Origin: a bacterium
GTDB taxonomy: Bacteria > Elusimicrobiota > Elusimicrobia > Elusimicrobiales > UBA9959
Direction: 5' to 3'
NCBI GenBank assembly: GCA_021811315.1
Contig: JAJZPF010000008.1
Span: 1-64,000 of the forward strand
DNA: 64,000 nt
The notes beneath the pieces were generated by a model. It saw only the letters and a program-made list of their open reading frames with translations. It ran no database searches and had not been told where the DNA came from. The translations under genes and the position numbers were made by a program. Positions 23,812 through 31,202 of the stretch are shown here, piece after piece. Numbering within the stretch: position 1 is the stretch's first letter; the number at the start of each line of letters is the position of its first letter.

Positions 23812-23850
23812 TTGTATCATTATAAGCGGGGATGTTTCTGAGGAGAGTTT

Positions 23851-24267
23851 ATGCCTAAAATACTTGTGGTGGACGATATTCCGGCGATAGTTGATTTTTC
23901 AAAAGAATTTTTCGAGGACGCCGGCTTCGAAGTAAGGACGGCCGATACAGCCCCGACGGCCATAGCCGCCCAGCAGGCCTTCAAGGCCGACGCGATCCTG
24001 CAGGACCTGAACATCCCCGGCGGCGGCGGCGTCTTCGTCTACGAGACCCTGCGCGCGCAGAACGACCTGGTCCCTATAATCTTCTCCACCGGCAAGCCCG
24101 AAACCCTCGGCGACCTGAGCAAGATGATAAACGTTTCCGCCCTGCGGAAGCCCACGGACCCGGAAGTCCTCATGGCCGAGGTCAAAAAGCAGATAGCGAA
24201 AGCCTCTTCGGAACGCCCGATGAACCCGGTCCCTCCCCCTCCGCCCAAGCTGCCCCCCGGCCGTTAG
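23851..24267 (+). CDS. Stand-alone response regulator receiver protein with proline-rich tail
   Basis: 138 residues. Receiver domain with acidic pocket VVDDIP, phosphoacceptor position ILQDLNIPGGGG (D in the expected place), the T/S position in FSTGKPE and lysine in LRKPTDPE. After the domain a short tail is rich in proline (NPVPPPPPKLPPG). GAGGAG upstream supports the ATG. No output domain is present, and it stands alone between two terminators, so it is transcribed as a single gene. The partner kinase is unknown. Confidence 0.85.
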   Translation: MPKILVVDDIPAIVDFSKEFFEDAGFEVRTADTAPTAIAAQQAFKADAILQDLNIPGGGGVFVYETLRAQNDLVPIIFSTGKPETLGDLSKMINVSALRKPTDPEVLMAEVKKQIAKASSERPMNPVPPPPPKLPPGR

Positions 24268-24289
24268 TCGCTTTCCCCCCTCCAATTAA

Positions 24290-24320
24290 AACGGGCGAAG
24301 CCTCAAAAGCTCCGCCCGTT
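24290..24320. terminator. Bidirectional intrinsic terminator between convergent genes
   Basis: aacgggcgaagc (24290-24301) pairs with gctccgcccgtt (24309-24320) with one mismatch. On the minus strand it is followed by ttaatt, and on the plus strand by cgttcaatt. It serves the convergent genes ending at 24267 and 24341. Confidence 0.7.
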
Positions 24321-24340
24321 CGTTCAATTCAGGAAACAGC

Positions 24341-24970
24341 TTACAAGCCGTTGATCAGCTGGCAGGTAGGGCGGAAACCCATGGCTTCCATCTCGGAACT
24401 GGGGTTAATGCAGGAGAGGAGGTTCCGCTCCGTGCCGCCGTCCCCGTCCGGGCGCTCCAGTTCTATAGATTTGGTCTTGATCCCTTCGTCATTGGTTTCT
24501 TTGACTTTCAGGGCAGCGTAAAGCGCCTGGGAGAAAACGCGGTTGTCTCCGGCGCCGTAAGACTCCATCCCCATGGCTTTCCAGCCGCCGGCCGGGCTGA
24601 TAGCGCAGGAATAACGGGCTTTATTGGGCTGGTTGGGAAGGTGGATATCGGTGGCGAAGCTTTTATAGCAGGTTAAGCCTTCCCCTACTTTATACACATA
24701 GCTCTGGCCGCCGGCCATCACCACGAGCTTAGGCGCGACGTTCATGGAATTAACCAGAAGCTCGGCAAAGGGCGCGCTTTTAAAATTCACATCGGCGGTA
24801 ATGGGCTTGGCCGTCCTGGCCGCAACGCCGGTTTTCGGTTCGGGGATCGCGACCCGCGCTTCCTGCGCCATTTTAACGACGTCTTTAGCGTTCAGCTTTT
24901 CAAGCTCCGCGGCCTTCGCCGTGCCAGAGCTTATCGCCGCCAGAATTACCGCCATCATTATTTTATTCAT
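24341..24970 (-). CDS. Small secreted protein of unknown family
   Basis: 209 residues from the ATG at 24970, which opens a clear signal peptide (NKIMMAVILAAISSGTAKA before AELEKLNAKDVV); a longer frame upstream has no signal. The mature protein begins with an 'L..LNA.DVV' pattern also seen in secreted proteins at 4683 and 6879. It contains four cysteines that could form two disulfides (LTCYKSF, YSCAISP, LLSCINP, PTCQLIN). No known domain is recognised. The upstream region carries the GGCC-AAAG-GGCC-like motif at 25061 that recurs before three other minus-strand genes. Confidence 0.7.
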   Translation of the reverse strand: MNKIMMAVILAAISSGTAKAAELEKLNAKDVVKMAQEARVAIPEPKTGVAARTAKPITADVNFKSAPFAELLVNSMNVAPKLVVMAGGQSYVYKVGEGLTCYKSFATDIHLPNQPNKARYSCAISPAGGWKAMGMESYGAGDNRVFSQALYAALKVKETNDEGIKTKSIELERPDGDGGTERNLLSCINPSSEMEAMGFRPTCQLINGL

Positions 24971-25149
24971 GAATTTTGTCCTCGCCCGCCTGTATATTTG
25001 AGGAAGAATATCGACATCCCCATATTCATATTTTCCCAAAATAGCGGAACCCGGAATAGAGCCGAAAGGCCTAGCCAGGCGTCGTTTTTTGCCGGATATT
25101 CCTGGGCCCGGAGGGAGGTGAGGGAAGGCCGCGGCAGGGCCGTGCCGCT

Positions 25150-25866
25150 TCAGTCCCTGTCAGCGATGGGGAGCGTGTACTTAGCGTAGTGGAGGTCGGT
25201 TCCGTTCTTGTAGCCGGTGTAGAATCTCGCCGCTATCAGGTCCACGAGCGGGTCTGTGGCGGCGTTAAGGAAGGTATAGCTCACATTGTCCTCCAGATGG
25301 TGCCTGGCGTGGCGCCTCTTACCCAGCAGGAGACCGGCCCGGGCCAGGAAGGCCACCGCCGGGGCGTTGGAGTTGTGCGCGAGGTAATGGGAAATTTCCG
25401 CCACGGATGAGAGTATCCCGGCGTAGACCAGGGTATAAAGCAGGACCGGGTTTACCGACGGCCGGAAAGACAGCCAGGCCAGCGCGCAAAGACACGGGAC
25501 CAGCCACACTTTGGAGCCGCTCTCGTTGAAATACATTACCGGGAGACTATTGTCTTTGTACCTGGGCCTTTTGTGATGCAGGTGGAAATTGGCCGTCAGC
25601 GGGCCCCACGCCGACTCATAGTCGTCCATATGGTCCGCGTACAGATGGACGAGGCCGTTGACGAAGTCCGCCAGGAGGTAAGCTCCGGCGATGGCAGCCA
25701 GCTGGCCGGCCGGTCCTATCGAAAGTTTAAAGACCCGCAGGAGCAGGAAAGCCTGGAGCGAAATATTAGCGGCCGCGATGAACTTGCCGAACAGTTTGTA
25801 GCCCGCCCTGTTCTCGTACAGCTCCATCGCGGCGTTGAATTGTTCTTGTTTCTGCTCGAGGTCCAA
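25150..25866 (-). CDS. CarF/TMEM189-like desaturase (plasmanylethanolamine desaturase family)
   Basis: 238 residues from a TTG at 25866, supported by GGAGG seven bases upstream. The family's histidine clusters are in order: LADFVNGLVHLYADH, then NFHLHHKRP, SHYLAHN and RHARHHLEDNVSY, plus a C-terminal D-P-L-V-D. Two to four hydrophobic helices surround them (ISLQAFLLLRVFKL, VNPVLLYTLVYAGIL). In myxobacteria CarF, and in animals TMEM189, introduce the vinyl-ether double bond of plasmalogens using oxygen. A similar role here is inference. No ether-lipid synthesis gene is adjacent; the gene lies beside a PAP2 phosphatase gene and a secreted protein gene on the same strand. The substrate could differ. 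Confidence 0.75.
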   Translation of the reverse strand: MDLEQKQEQFNAAMELYENRAGYKLFGKFIAAANISLQAFLLLRVFKLSIGPAGQLAAIAGAYLLADFVNGLVHLYADHMDDYESAWGPLTANFHLHHKRPRYKDNSLPVMYFNESGSKVWLVPCLCALAWLSFRPSVNPVLLYTLVYAGILSSVAEISHYLAHNSNAPAVAFLARAGLLLGKRRHARHHLEDNVSYTFLNAATDPLVDLIAARFYTGYKNGTDLHYAKYTLPIADRD

Positions 25867-25909
25867 AGTCAGTCCTCCGAAGGAGCGGCGCTTTTCCGGG
25901 CCGGGTCCG

Positions 25910-26692
25910 TCATTGGCGGCGGATATATTTTGAAAGGGCGCTCATATCGGCGGCGAAGGCCGGGTTCCGGCGGAGCTTACTGAACAGCAGGTCCCCCAGT
26001 TTCTTGCCCGCGTCCACGTCGGCGGGATAGTGCACGCCGCCTATCACGCGGTTAAGCGCCGCCTGGTCGGCGGCGCGGTTGAAAATAGCGCCCTGCCGCG
26101 GGAGCAGGCCCGACAGAACGAGCGCGTACACGCGCGCCACCGCGGCGTGCCCGCTTGGATAGGAGAGCCCCTGCACGCGGCCCAGGCAGGGCTGAACTTC
26201 AGCCGAGCGCACGAAAGGCCGCTCGCGTTTATAGGTCTTCTTGATATTCCTCGCAGCGTCGCCGACATCCGCGCCGACGCGCTTGAAGAAAGCCCCGGCC
26301 TCGGGAGGCAGCGGGACCGGGAAGGGATTTACCCCGCCGAAAAAAGAGAGATAGCTTTCGTCCGACTGGGCCATGGCCGCGGCGCACTGCGCCTCGGTGC
26401 GGTCTTTCTGCCACTGCAGAACGGCGGCCAGGTCCGCCTTGTCCCCGGCCGAGCCGGCAGCGGGCGGGGCGGGGAAACCGGAAACCTGAAGTTCCGACTG
26501 AGAGAGATAACGGGAGCCGGGCTCGCTGATTACCGCGGCCGGCGCTGGCGCTTCCGGCGCTTTAACGCTTACGGTCCGGGGCTGCAGGGAGTAGAAGGCC
26601 TCTCCGGCATGAACAGCTGGCGCGAAGCCGGCGGCCAGGATCAAAGCGGCGATAAAACTGCGAAGGATAAAAGCGGTCTGCCGAGCGAACAT
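25910..26692 (-). CDS. PAP2-superfamily acid phosphatase, exported
   Basis: 260 residues from the ATG at 26692, which starts a signal peptide (FILRSFIAALILAAGFAPAVHA). The PAP2/PhoN signature is complete: KKTYKRERPF, then LSYPSGHAAVARVYA, then RVIGGVHYPADVDAGKKLG. Together these give the K-x6-RP, PSGH and SR-x5-H-x3-D type catalytic residues (histidine nucleophile in the last block). The soluble, signal-bearing form resembles class A non-specific acid phosphatases more than membrane lipid phosphatases. It should release phosphate from organic monoesters in the periplasm. A second GGCC-AAAA-GGCC motif and a ctagaatat -10 box lie in its upstream region, overlapping the stop codon of the next gene. 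Confidence 0.88.
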   Translation of the reverse strand: MFARQTAFILRSFIAALILAAGFAPAVHAGEAFYSLQPRTVSVKAPEAPAPAAVISEPGSRYLSQSELQVSGFPAPPAAGSAGDKADLAAVLQWQKDRTEAQCAAAMAQSDESYLSFFGGVNPFPVPLPPEAGAFFKRVGADVGDAARNIKKTYKRERPFVRSAEVQPCLGRVQGLSYPSGHAAVARVYALVLSGLLPRQGAIFNRAADQAALNRVIGGVHYPADVDAGKKLGDLLFSKLRRNPAFAADMSALSKYIRRQ

Positions 26693-26772
26693 TCTGCCTC
26701 CAAAAAAACGCTGCCTTATATGCGGCAATGATATTCTAGTAGGCCAAAGGCGAAACCGCAAGGCCAAAAGGC

Positions 26773-27135
26773 CTATTCCCTGCTCTCGTACTCGCCGCAC
26801 CAGTCGGCGGCGGTCACGAACGGGTATCTCCCCTCCGCCCCGGGCGGGTAGCGGTGGCAGACGCCGAAGGTCCCCATAGGCAGGGCTTCTTCGAACTCGG
26901 CCGAATTTATCTTTTCCACAAAAGCGCAGGCGGGGCAATTATTAGGGCAGACTTCCGCGCCTTCAGCTTTCTTCGCGGGCTCCGGAAGCGGCACGAGATC
27001 GTTATCTACCTCGGCCGCGCCGGCGGGAACTTTAACGTTCGTGCCGCATTTGTGACACAAAGCCATCTCATCCGGCTTCAGCCACCTGACTATCATGTCT
27101 TTGCCGCATTTAGTGCATTTGAATTTATAAGCCAT
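26773..27135 (-). CDS. Zinc-ribbon protein with a second cysteine-rich domain
   Basis: 120 residues with two metal-binding parts. The N-terminus is a zinc ribbon of the zf-ribbon type (CTKCGKDMIV and LCHKCGTNVKVP). After an acidic linker, the C-terminal part has CPNNCPACAF, FGVCHRYPP and DWCGEYE, four or more cysteines typical of a small Cys-rich domain found by itself in other bacteria. No catalytic residues are visible. It could be a metal-storage, redox or nucleic-acid-binding adaptor. It stands between the PAP2 gene and the PEBP gene on the same strand. The fusion of the two domains is unusual in my experience. Confidence 0.6.
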   Translation of the reverse strand: MAYKFKCTKCGKDMIVRWLKPDEMALCHKCGTNVKVPAGAAEVDNDLVPLPEPAKKAEGAEVCPNNCPACAFVEKINSAEFEEALPMGTFGVCHRYPPGAEGRYPFVTAADWCGEYESRE

Positions 27136-27174
27136 AATGAACAGCCTCCCGAAAGATACTGCCGGGGACAGAGC

Positions 27175-27759
27175 TTATCTCTTGTAAAGCCCGACCAGCT
27201 CGGCCCGGGCCAGGACATGTCCCTCTATGGCTTTCAGCAGGGCGCCCTTCGCCGTCCCGGCGGGCAGGTCCAGGAGTTTGTCCAGCGCGTAGACTTTGAA
27301 GAAATAACGGTGCGGTTTCCCGGGAGGGGGGCAGGGCCCGTAATAGCCTATCCGGCTGAAGTCGTCCTCGTTCACCCCCCAGACCCGGCCGTGCCTGGAG
27401 CCGTCCGGCAGGACTTCCGTCTTCGCGGCATTTTCTTTCAAACCTTTGGCCGAAGGCGGGATATTGAACAGTATCCAGTGCACCCAGGTCCCGGGAGGCG
27501 CGTCCGGGTCGTCCATGATAACGGCGACGCTTTTTGCGCCTTCGGGCAGGCCGGACCACTTTAATTCAGGAGAGACGTCCTCGCTTCCACAGGCGTACCT
27601 TTCCGGAATATAAGCGTTGTGCCTGAAAGCCGGACTGCTTACGGTGAAAGTCATTTTATGCGCCCCTTTAACTTCTTTCTTTTCTTTTTTCTCCGCGCTT
27701 TGGGCCGCGGCCGGAACAGCCAGCGCCAAAACGAAGCAAATGAACAGTTCTTTTTTCAT
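27175..27759 (-). CDS. Exported YbhB/YbcL (PEBP/Raf kinase inhibitor-like) protein
   Basis: 194 residues. A signal peptide (KKELFICFVLALAVPAAAQS) precedes the PEBP domain. Conserved segments are PERYACGSEDVSPELKWSG, VIMDDPDAPPGTWVHWILFN, then YYGPCPPPGKPHRYFFKVYA, which form the anion-binding pocket of the family. Bacterial members are periplasmic or cytoplasmic proteins of ill-defined function that bind phospho-groups or small ligands. Nothing in the context tells the ligand. The upstream region has a gcataatat box similar to that before the gene at 29990, which may be a promoter. Confidence 0.88.
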   Translation of the reverse strand: MKKELFICFVLALAVPAAAQSAEKKEKKEVKGAHKMTFTVSSPAFRHNAYIPERYACGSEDVSPELKWSGLPEGAKSVAVIMDDPDAPPGTWVHWILFNIPPSAKGLKENAAKTEVLPDGSRHGRVWGVNEDDFSRIGYYGPCPPPGKPHRYFFKVYALDKLLDLPAGTAKGALLKAIEGHVLARAELVGLYKR

Positions 27760-28006
27760 AGCCGAACGGGCCGGATGCCGACTTAATATTTTGTTTAGCC
27801 CCCTCCCCGGATATTATGCGACAAAAAAGAGGCTTTAGCCAAGGCTTTAATTAAGCGCCCTCCGGTGCGCGCGCGTTCGGCGAAAGATGGGCCGAACGGC
27901 CCGGGGACGGCCATGACTTTAGACCTATATTTTTCTGTTGACAATAATCAAATATTTTGAGAAACTGAATGACAGAAGTCAATACTAGCCTTAGGAGACG
28001 GACTGA

Positions 28007-28861
28007 ATGAACAAATTGATACTCGCAGCCGCCCTGGCCGTAACGCCGGGCCTCAGCAGCGCCGCTACCCTCATGGATTTCAACAATCCCGGCAGCTTCA
28101 ACCTGCCCTCGGCCGCCAGGACCTTCGAGGTCCCCGCGGTCAACGCGCCGAACAGGGACCTTTCCGCCCCGCTCGGCTTCCCGAAGATAGTGGGCGGCGT
28201 GCAGGCCTCCAAGGGCGAATTCCCCTTTATAGTCTCCCTGCAGACCGGCTCCGGCAGCCATTTCTGCGGCGGCTCCCTTATAAAGAAGAACTGGGTCCTC
28301 ACCGCGGCCCATTGCGTGGAAGGCGGCTACCTTAAATCGGTAGTGGTCGGCCTCAACACCCAGGGCGTCACCGCCGGCACCGAAAAGTTCACCGTGCTGC
28401 AGATAGTGAAGAACCCGAACTGGGACACCAATACCATGTTCAACGATTACGCGCTGGTGAAGCTCAGCGGCGATTCCAAGTTCGCCCCTATCGCCCTCAA
28501 CTCCGCGGAACTCACCGGCAATGTGAGCTTCGTCACCGCCGGCTGGGGCACCACCAGCGAAGGTTCCCAGAGCATCTCCAAGAACCTTATGAAGGTGACC
28601 GTGCCTTTGGTCACGCCTGAAGCCTGCGAAGCGGCCTATCCCGGCGCTCTCGACGGCTCCATGATCTGCGCGGGCTACCCCGAAGGCGGGAAGGACTCCT
28701 GCCAGGGAGACAGCGGCGGCCCGCTGTTCATCGGCAGCGGCTCGAATATGGCGCTGGCCGGCGTAGTGAGCTGGGGAGAGGGCTGCGCCCGCCCCAACAA
28801 GTACGGCGTCTACTCCAAGGTGAACGCCGCGCTGCCCTGGATCAACGCTACCGCTAAATAA
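28007..28861 (+). CDS. Secreted trypsin-like serine protease (S1 family) with propeptide
   Basis: 284 residues. A signal peptide (LILAAALAVTPGLSSA) is followed by a propeptide of about 40 residues that ends at K60 before the activation N-terminus I61-V-G-G. Catalytic triad: H102 in LTAAHC, D147 in NDYALVKL and S236 in GDSGGP. The S1 specificity residue is D230 in KDSCQGD, so cleavage after Lys/Arg is predicted, and since the activation site ends in Lys, self-activation is possible. The cysteines HFCGG/AAHC and CQGDS/GC match the standard disulfides. The gene has a TTGACA at 27948 and is followed by a very strong terminator. S1A-type proteases of this animal-like form are scattered in predatory and particle-associated bacteria. 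Confidence 0.94.
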   Translation: MNKLILAAALAVTPGLSSAATLMDFNNPGSFNLPSAARTFEVPAVNAPNRDLSAPLGFPKIVGGVQASKGEFPFIVSLQTGSGSHFCGGSLIKKNWVLTAAHCVEGGYLKSVVVGLNTQGVTAGTEKFTVLQIVKNPNWDTNTMFNDYALVKLSGDSKFAPIALNSAELTGNVSFVTAGWGTTSEGSQSISKNLMKVTVPLVTPEACEAAYPGALDGSMICAGYPEGGKDSCQGDSGGPLFIGSGSNMALAGVVSWGEGCARPNKYGVYSKVNAALPWINATAK

Positions 28862-28876
28862 GCGCTTTAACCAGGC

Positions 28877-28912
28877 AAAAAAAGACCCGGCCGAAAGACC
28901 GGGTCTTTTTTT
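28877..28912 (+). terminator. Intrinsic terminator of the trypsin-like gene
   Basis: aaaaaaagacccgg, loop, ccgggtcttttttt: a stem with long A and T tracts on either side, so it may work in both directions. Confidence 0.92.
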
Positions 28913-28952
28913 GTCTCCGCGCGCTAAAGGAGCCGGGCTCCTTTCCGCCAGA

Positions 28953-29153
28953 TCAATTTATCGAAGAGATATCGCGCCAGCTCTTTCCGGAGCGGGGGCG
29001 GGGGCTGAGGTTCCAGAGGTAAGCGCCGTGCTTGACCCGCTTTGTGTCGGGGACGTCCATGGCCGCTATCTTCCCGGCGGGGACGCGGACTATCAATTTT
29101 TCGCTCTTGCGGCGCTCGTTATCGTCTTTATCGAAGTTGCACGTTTCGGTCAT
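28953..29153 (-). CDS. Small hypothetical protein
   Basis: 66 residues from an ATG at 29153 (a start at 29171 would add 6). The sequence is charged (CNFDKDDNERRKSEKLIV, then VPAGKIAAMDVPDTKRVKHG) and ends ISSIN, without signal peptide or membrane segment. No family is recognised. It reads as a plausible small soluble or DNA-binding-associated protein, and the region upstream (29214-29246) has the motif pair also found before 24970, which speaks for a real transcription unit. Moderately uncertain. Confidence 0.4.
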   Translation of the reverse strand: MTETCNFDKDDNERRKSEKLIVRVPAGKIAAMDVPDTKRVKHGAYLWNLSPRPRSGKSWRDISSIN

Positions 29154-29289
29154 AGCTGTCCTCGCTTCCAAACCCCGTAACTATAGCTTACGATAAAGAA
29201 CGGCTTGCCGACAGGCCCAAAAGGCCTAGTCGCGGGTCGTTTTTTGGACCACCGCTTTCCGCCCCCGCAGGTCCCGGCCGGGCGCCAAT

Positions 29290-29317
29290 GAAAAAGCCCG
29301 GTTTCCCGGGCTTTTTC
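29290..29317 (-). terminator. Intrinsic terminator of the heptad-repeat protein gene
   Basis: gaaaaagcccgg, ttt, cccgggctttttc: a near-perfect stem ending in a T-run on the minus strand, 17 bases after the stop codon of the gene ending at 29334. Confidence 0.85.
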
Positions 29318-29333
29318 GTATGAGGGGCGCGGC

Positions 29334-29990
29334 CTATTTGCCTTTGCCGCGGCCTTTATGTTTTCCGCCGTGCTTCTGCTTGCGCTCGCCCTTGGCCTGC
29401 TTCTTTTCGCCTTTGTTTTCCAGGCGCTTGCCGCGCTTCTCGCGCTTTCCCCCGCTTTTCTGCAGGCGTTCGCCCTGGGCCTGCATCCTTTCGCCCTTGT
29501 TTTCAAGGCTCTCGCCGCGGTTCTCCTTGCGGTCGGCGTTCCGCTCAAGCTTATTGGCGGCTTTTACATTGCCCTTGGCGCGCTGTTTGCCGGCCTGCGC
29601 GTCCATCTTTTCGGCCTGCTCCTGCATCTTCTCGCCCTTGTTCTCCGCGCGCTCGCCGCGCTCTTCTCGCTTTTCGCCCGCTTCCTTAAGGTTCTCGCCC
29701 TGGCCCTGCATCTTTTCGCCCTTCTCTTCCATATTCGCGCCGGCTTCGGCTTTCTGCTCGCCCGGATTCTCTATTTTTTCCTCTTTTTTACCGCGAAACC
29801 TGTGCCACCAGCCCATCACCCCGCCTTCGGGGGCGGCTTCGGCCGGCTTGACGTCCGCGGGATTAGCCGGAGCGGCCGCCTCGTTCTGCACTACGGTCTG
29901 GGCCTGCGGCTGGGCAGCCTGGTCCTCCGCGTAAGCGCTAAAGCCAAAACTTAAAAGGAACACCGCGATGGAAATTGCTTTCTTTGACAT
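29334..29990 (-). CDS. Exported low-complexity protein built of heptad repeats
   Basis: 218 residues. A signal peptide (ISIAVFLLSFGFSAYAED) and a short Ala/Pro-rich stretch with one WWHRFRG segment lead into about 140 residues of imperfect 7-residue units such as ENKGEKM, QEQAEKM, ENKGERM and QAQGERL. The G at a fixed position interrupts an otherwise helical, charge-rich (K, E, R, Q) pattern. The composition becomes almost purely basic at the C-terminus (KQKHGGKHKGRGKGK). It may form an extended fibre or a polyelectrolyte in the periplasm or envelope. The family is not recognised. The repeats also produce long open frames on the opposite strand, which I do not regard as genes. Confidence 0.7.
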   Translation of the reverse strand: MSKKAISIAVFLLSFGFSAYAEDQAAQPQAQTVVQNEAAAPANPADVKPAEAAPEGGVMGWWHRFRGKKEEKIENPGEQKAEAGANMEEKGEKMQGQGENLKEAGEKREERGERAENKGEKMQEQAEKMDAQAGKQRAKGNVKAANKLERNADRKENRGESLENKGERMQAQGERLQKSGGKREKRGKRLENKGEKKQAKGERKQKHGGKHKGRGKGK

Positions 29991-30063
29991 TATAGTCTCC
30001 TTGGTGAACTGTCGCTAAGCTGTTTTAATATTATGCGATAATGGGCGGCGCTTGGCAAACTGA

Positions 30064-30094
30064 AAGGCCGGCCGAGTATTCCTCGGCCGGCCTT
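30064..30094. terminator. Perfect 13-bp GC-rich hairpin between two minus-strand genes
   Basis: aaggccggccgag (30064-30076), loop tattc, ctcggccggcctt (30082-30094). It is located 21 bases after the stop codon of the gene ending at 30116. It has no proper T-run, so it may act as a stability element or a weak terminator. Confidence 0.6.
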
Positions 30095-30115
30095 CCGGAT
30101 ATCTAAGCGTTAAAG

Positions 30116-31084
30116 CTATTCAGCGGCCTGTTCCTCCAGCTGTTCAAGGGCCGGCCCGTTCACGTTCCTGGGCGCTTCCACTTCCGGCCTGTAGATAACG
30201 GCCTCGACCTGCGGAAGGACGGGCGCGGCGGGATCGTAGGGAACCAGCCCCCCGATCACGGGTTCAACGCCCTTCCTGGGCGCGGGGATGGTCAGGGTCT
30301 GCGTCCCGCCCGTGGTGAAGAAGATCTTCGCGCCGGCCGCCCGGATGCGGTCCAGGGCCTCTTTATGGGGGTGGCCGTACACATTGTCGACGCCGACGGA
30401 AATTATCGCCATCTTGGGCTTTACGCGGGCCAGGAAGCCGTTGGTGGAGGAATAGCGGGAGCCGTGATGCCCCACTTTAAGCGCGTAGGACTCAAGGCCG
30501 GACTTGAAGATGCGCATCATCGCGTTCTCTATGGAAGCCTCGGCGTCGCCGGTGAACAGCAGCCCGGTGCCGTTGTAGAAGAACCGCAGCACTACCGAGC
30601 AGTTATTGACGTCGTCGTTGTATTTGAGCTGCACGGGCTCCGAGCAGGTATTGAGGATTTTCACGGTCACGCGGGAGTCCCAGTTCAGGTTGCTGCCGGC
30701 TTCCGGGTAATGGGTCTTGCAATTGGGCTCGGCGTCGGCCAGTTCGCGCAGGTTATTGTCGCCTTTGGCCTCGACGTTCTCGGCCCGGGAATCGTAGAAA
30801 TTTTTCACGTCGACCATGGCGAAAACCTTTTTCAGGCCCCGGTAATGGTCGCTGTGCGGGTGGGTGAGCACGACGTGGTCGATAGTGGTTATCCCCTTGT
30901 CCTTCAGGAATTTCCCCACCGCCTCGCCGGAGGGGCCGCCGTCTATCAGGACATTATGTCCGTTAGGCAGCTCGATGTAAGTCGCGTCGCCCTGCCCGAC
31001 GTTCAGGTAGTAAACGTTGAGCTGGGCCCAGAGGCTGGAGGAAGAAAGCAGCAAGAGGGAAATGAAAGCCGTCAGTTTGCGCAT
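30116..31084 (-). CDS. Exported metallo-beta-lactamase-fold hydrolase (ComEC C-terminal-like)
   Basis: 322 residues from the ATG at 31084, preceded by GGGAGA; the ATG at 31111 lies too close to the TATAAT box. Signal peptide LTAFISLLLLSSSSLWAQ. The fold resembles the hydrolase domain of ComEC/Rec2: VYYLNVGQGDATYIELP, VLTHPHSDHYRG (HxHxDH), LLFTGDAEASIEN, LKVGHHGSRYSST and IISVGVDNVYGHPH. A C-terminal extension rich in Pro and Glu (about 60 residues) follows. Free-standing secreted ComEC-like hydrolases are thought to be nucleases or phosphodiesterases, but the substrate is unknown. The promoter (TTTAAG, 17 bases, TATAAT at 31123-31118) is directly upstream. Confidence 0.88.
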   Translation of the reverse strand: MRKLTAFISLLLLSSSSLWAQLNVYYLNVGQGDATYIELPNGHNVLIDGGPSGEAVGKFLKDKGITTIDHVVLTHPHSDHYRGLKKVFAMVDVKNFYDSRAENVEAKGDNNLRELADAEPNCKTHYPEAGSNLNWDSRVTVKILNTCSEPVQLKYNDDVNNCSVVLRFFYNGTGLLFTGDAEASIENAMMRIFKSGLESYALKVGHHGSRYSSTNGFLARVKPKMAIISVGVDNVYGHPHKEALDRIRAAGAKIFFTTGGTQTLTIPAPRKGVEPVIGGLVPYDPAAPVLPQVEAVIYRPEVEAPRNVNGPALEQLEEQAAE

Positions 31085-31117
31085 CGAAGTCTCCCGGGCC
31101 TTTATTTTCATGACTAT

Positions 31118-31146
31118 ATTATAGGGGGCGCCGCTTGACCCTTAAA
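31118..31146 (-). promoter_or_regulatory. Promoter of the metallo-beta-lactamase-fold gene
   Basis: On the minus strand TTTAAG (31146-31141), 17 bases, TATAAT (31123-31118). The predicted start is near 31110, which excludes the ATG at 31111 as translation start. The recurrent TAGGCC-TTT-GGCAC motif ends right at the -35 box. Confidence 0.65.
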
Positions 31147-31202
31147 GTGCCAAAGGGCCTATAGGTCTATAGGCAAAGGGGAAGAGAACCCCGGCCGGGG
31201 AT

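Noticed and set aside
27851..28312. Minus-strand frames over the start of the trypsin-like gene
   Set aside because: Overlap a clear signal peptide and protease domain on the plus strand; no domain or ribosome binding site of their own.
29320..29954. Two plus-strand frames of about 200 codons rich in Leu, Phe, Ala and Ser
   Set aside because: Shadows of the heptad-repeat protein gene; the apparent membrane helices come from the reverse reading of Lys/Glu codons.
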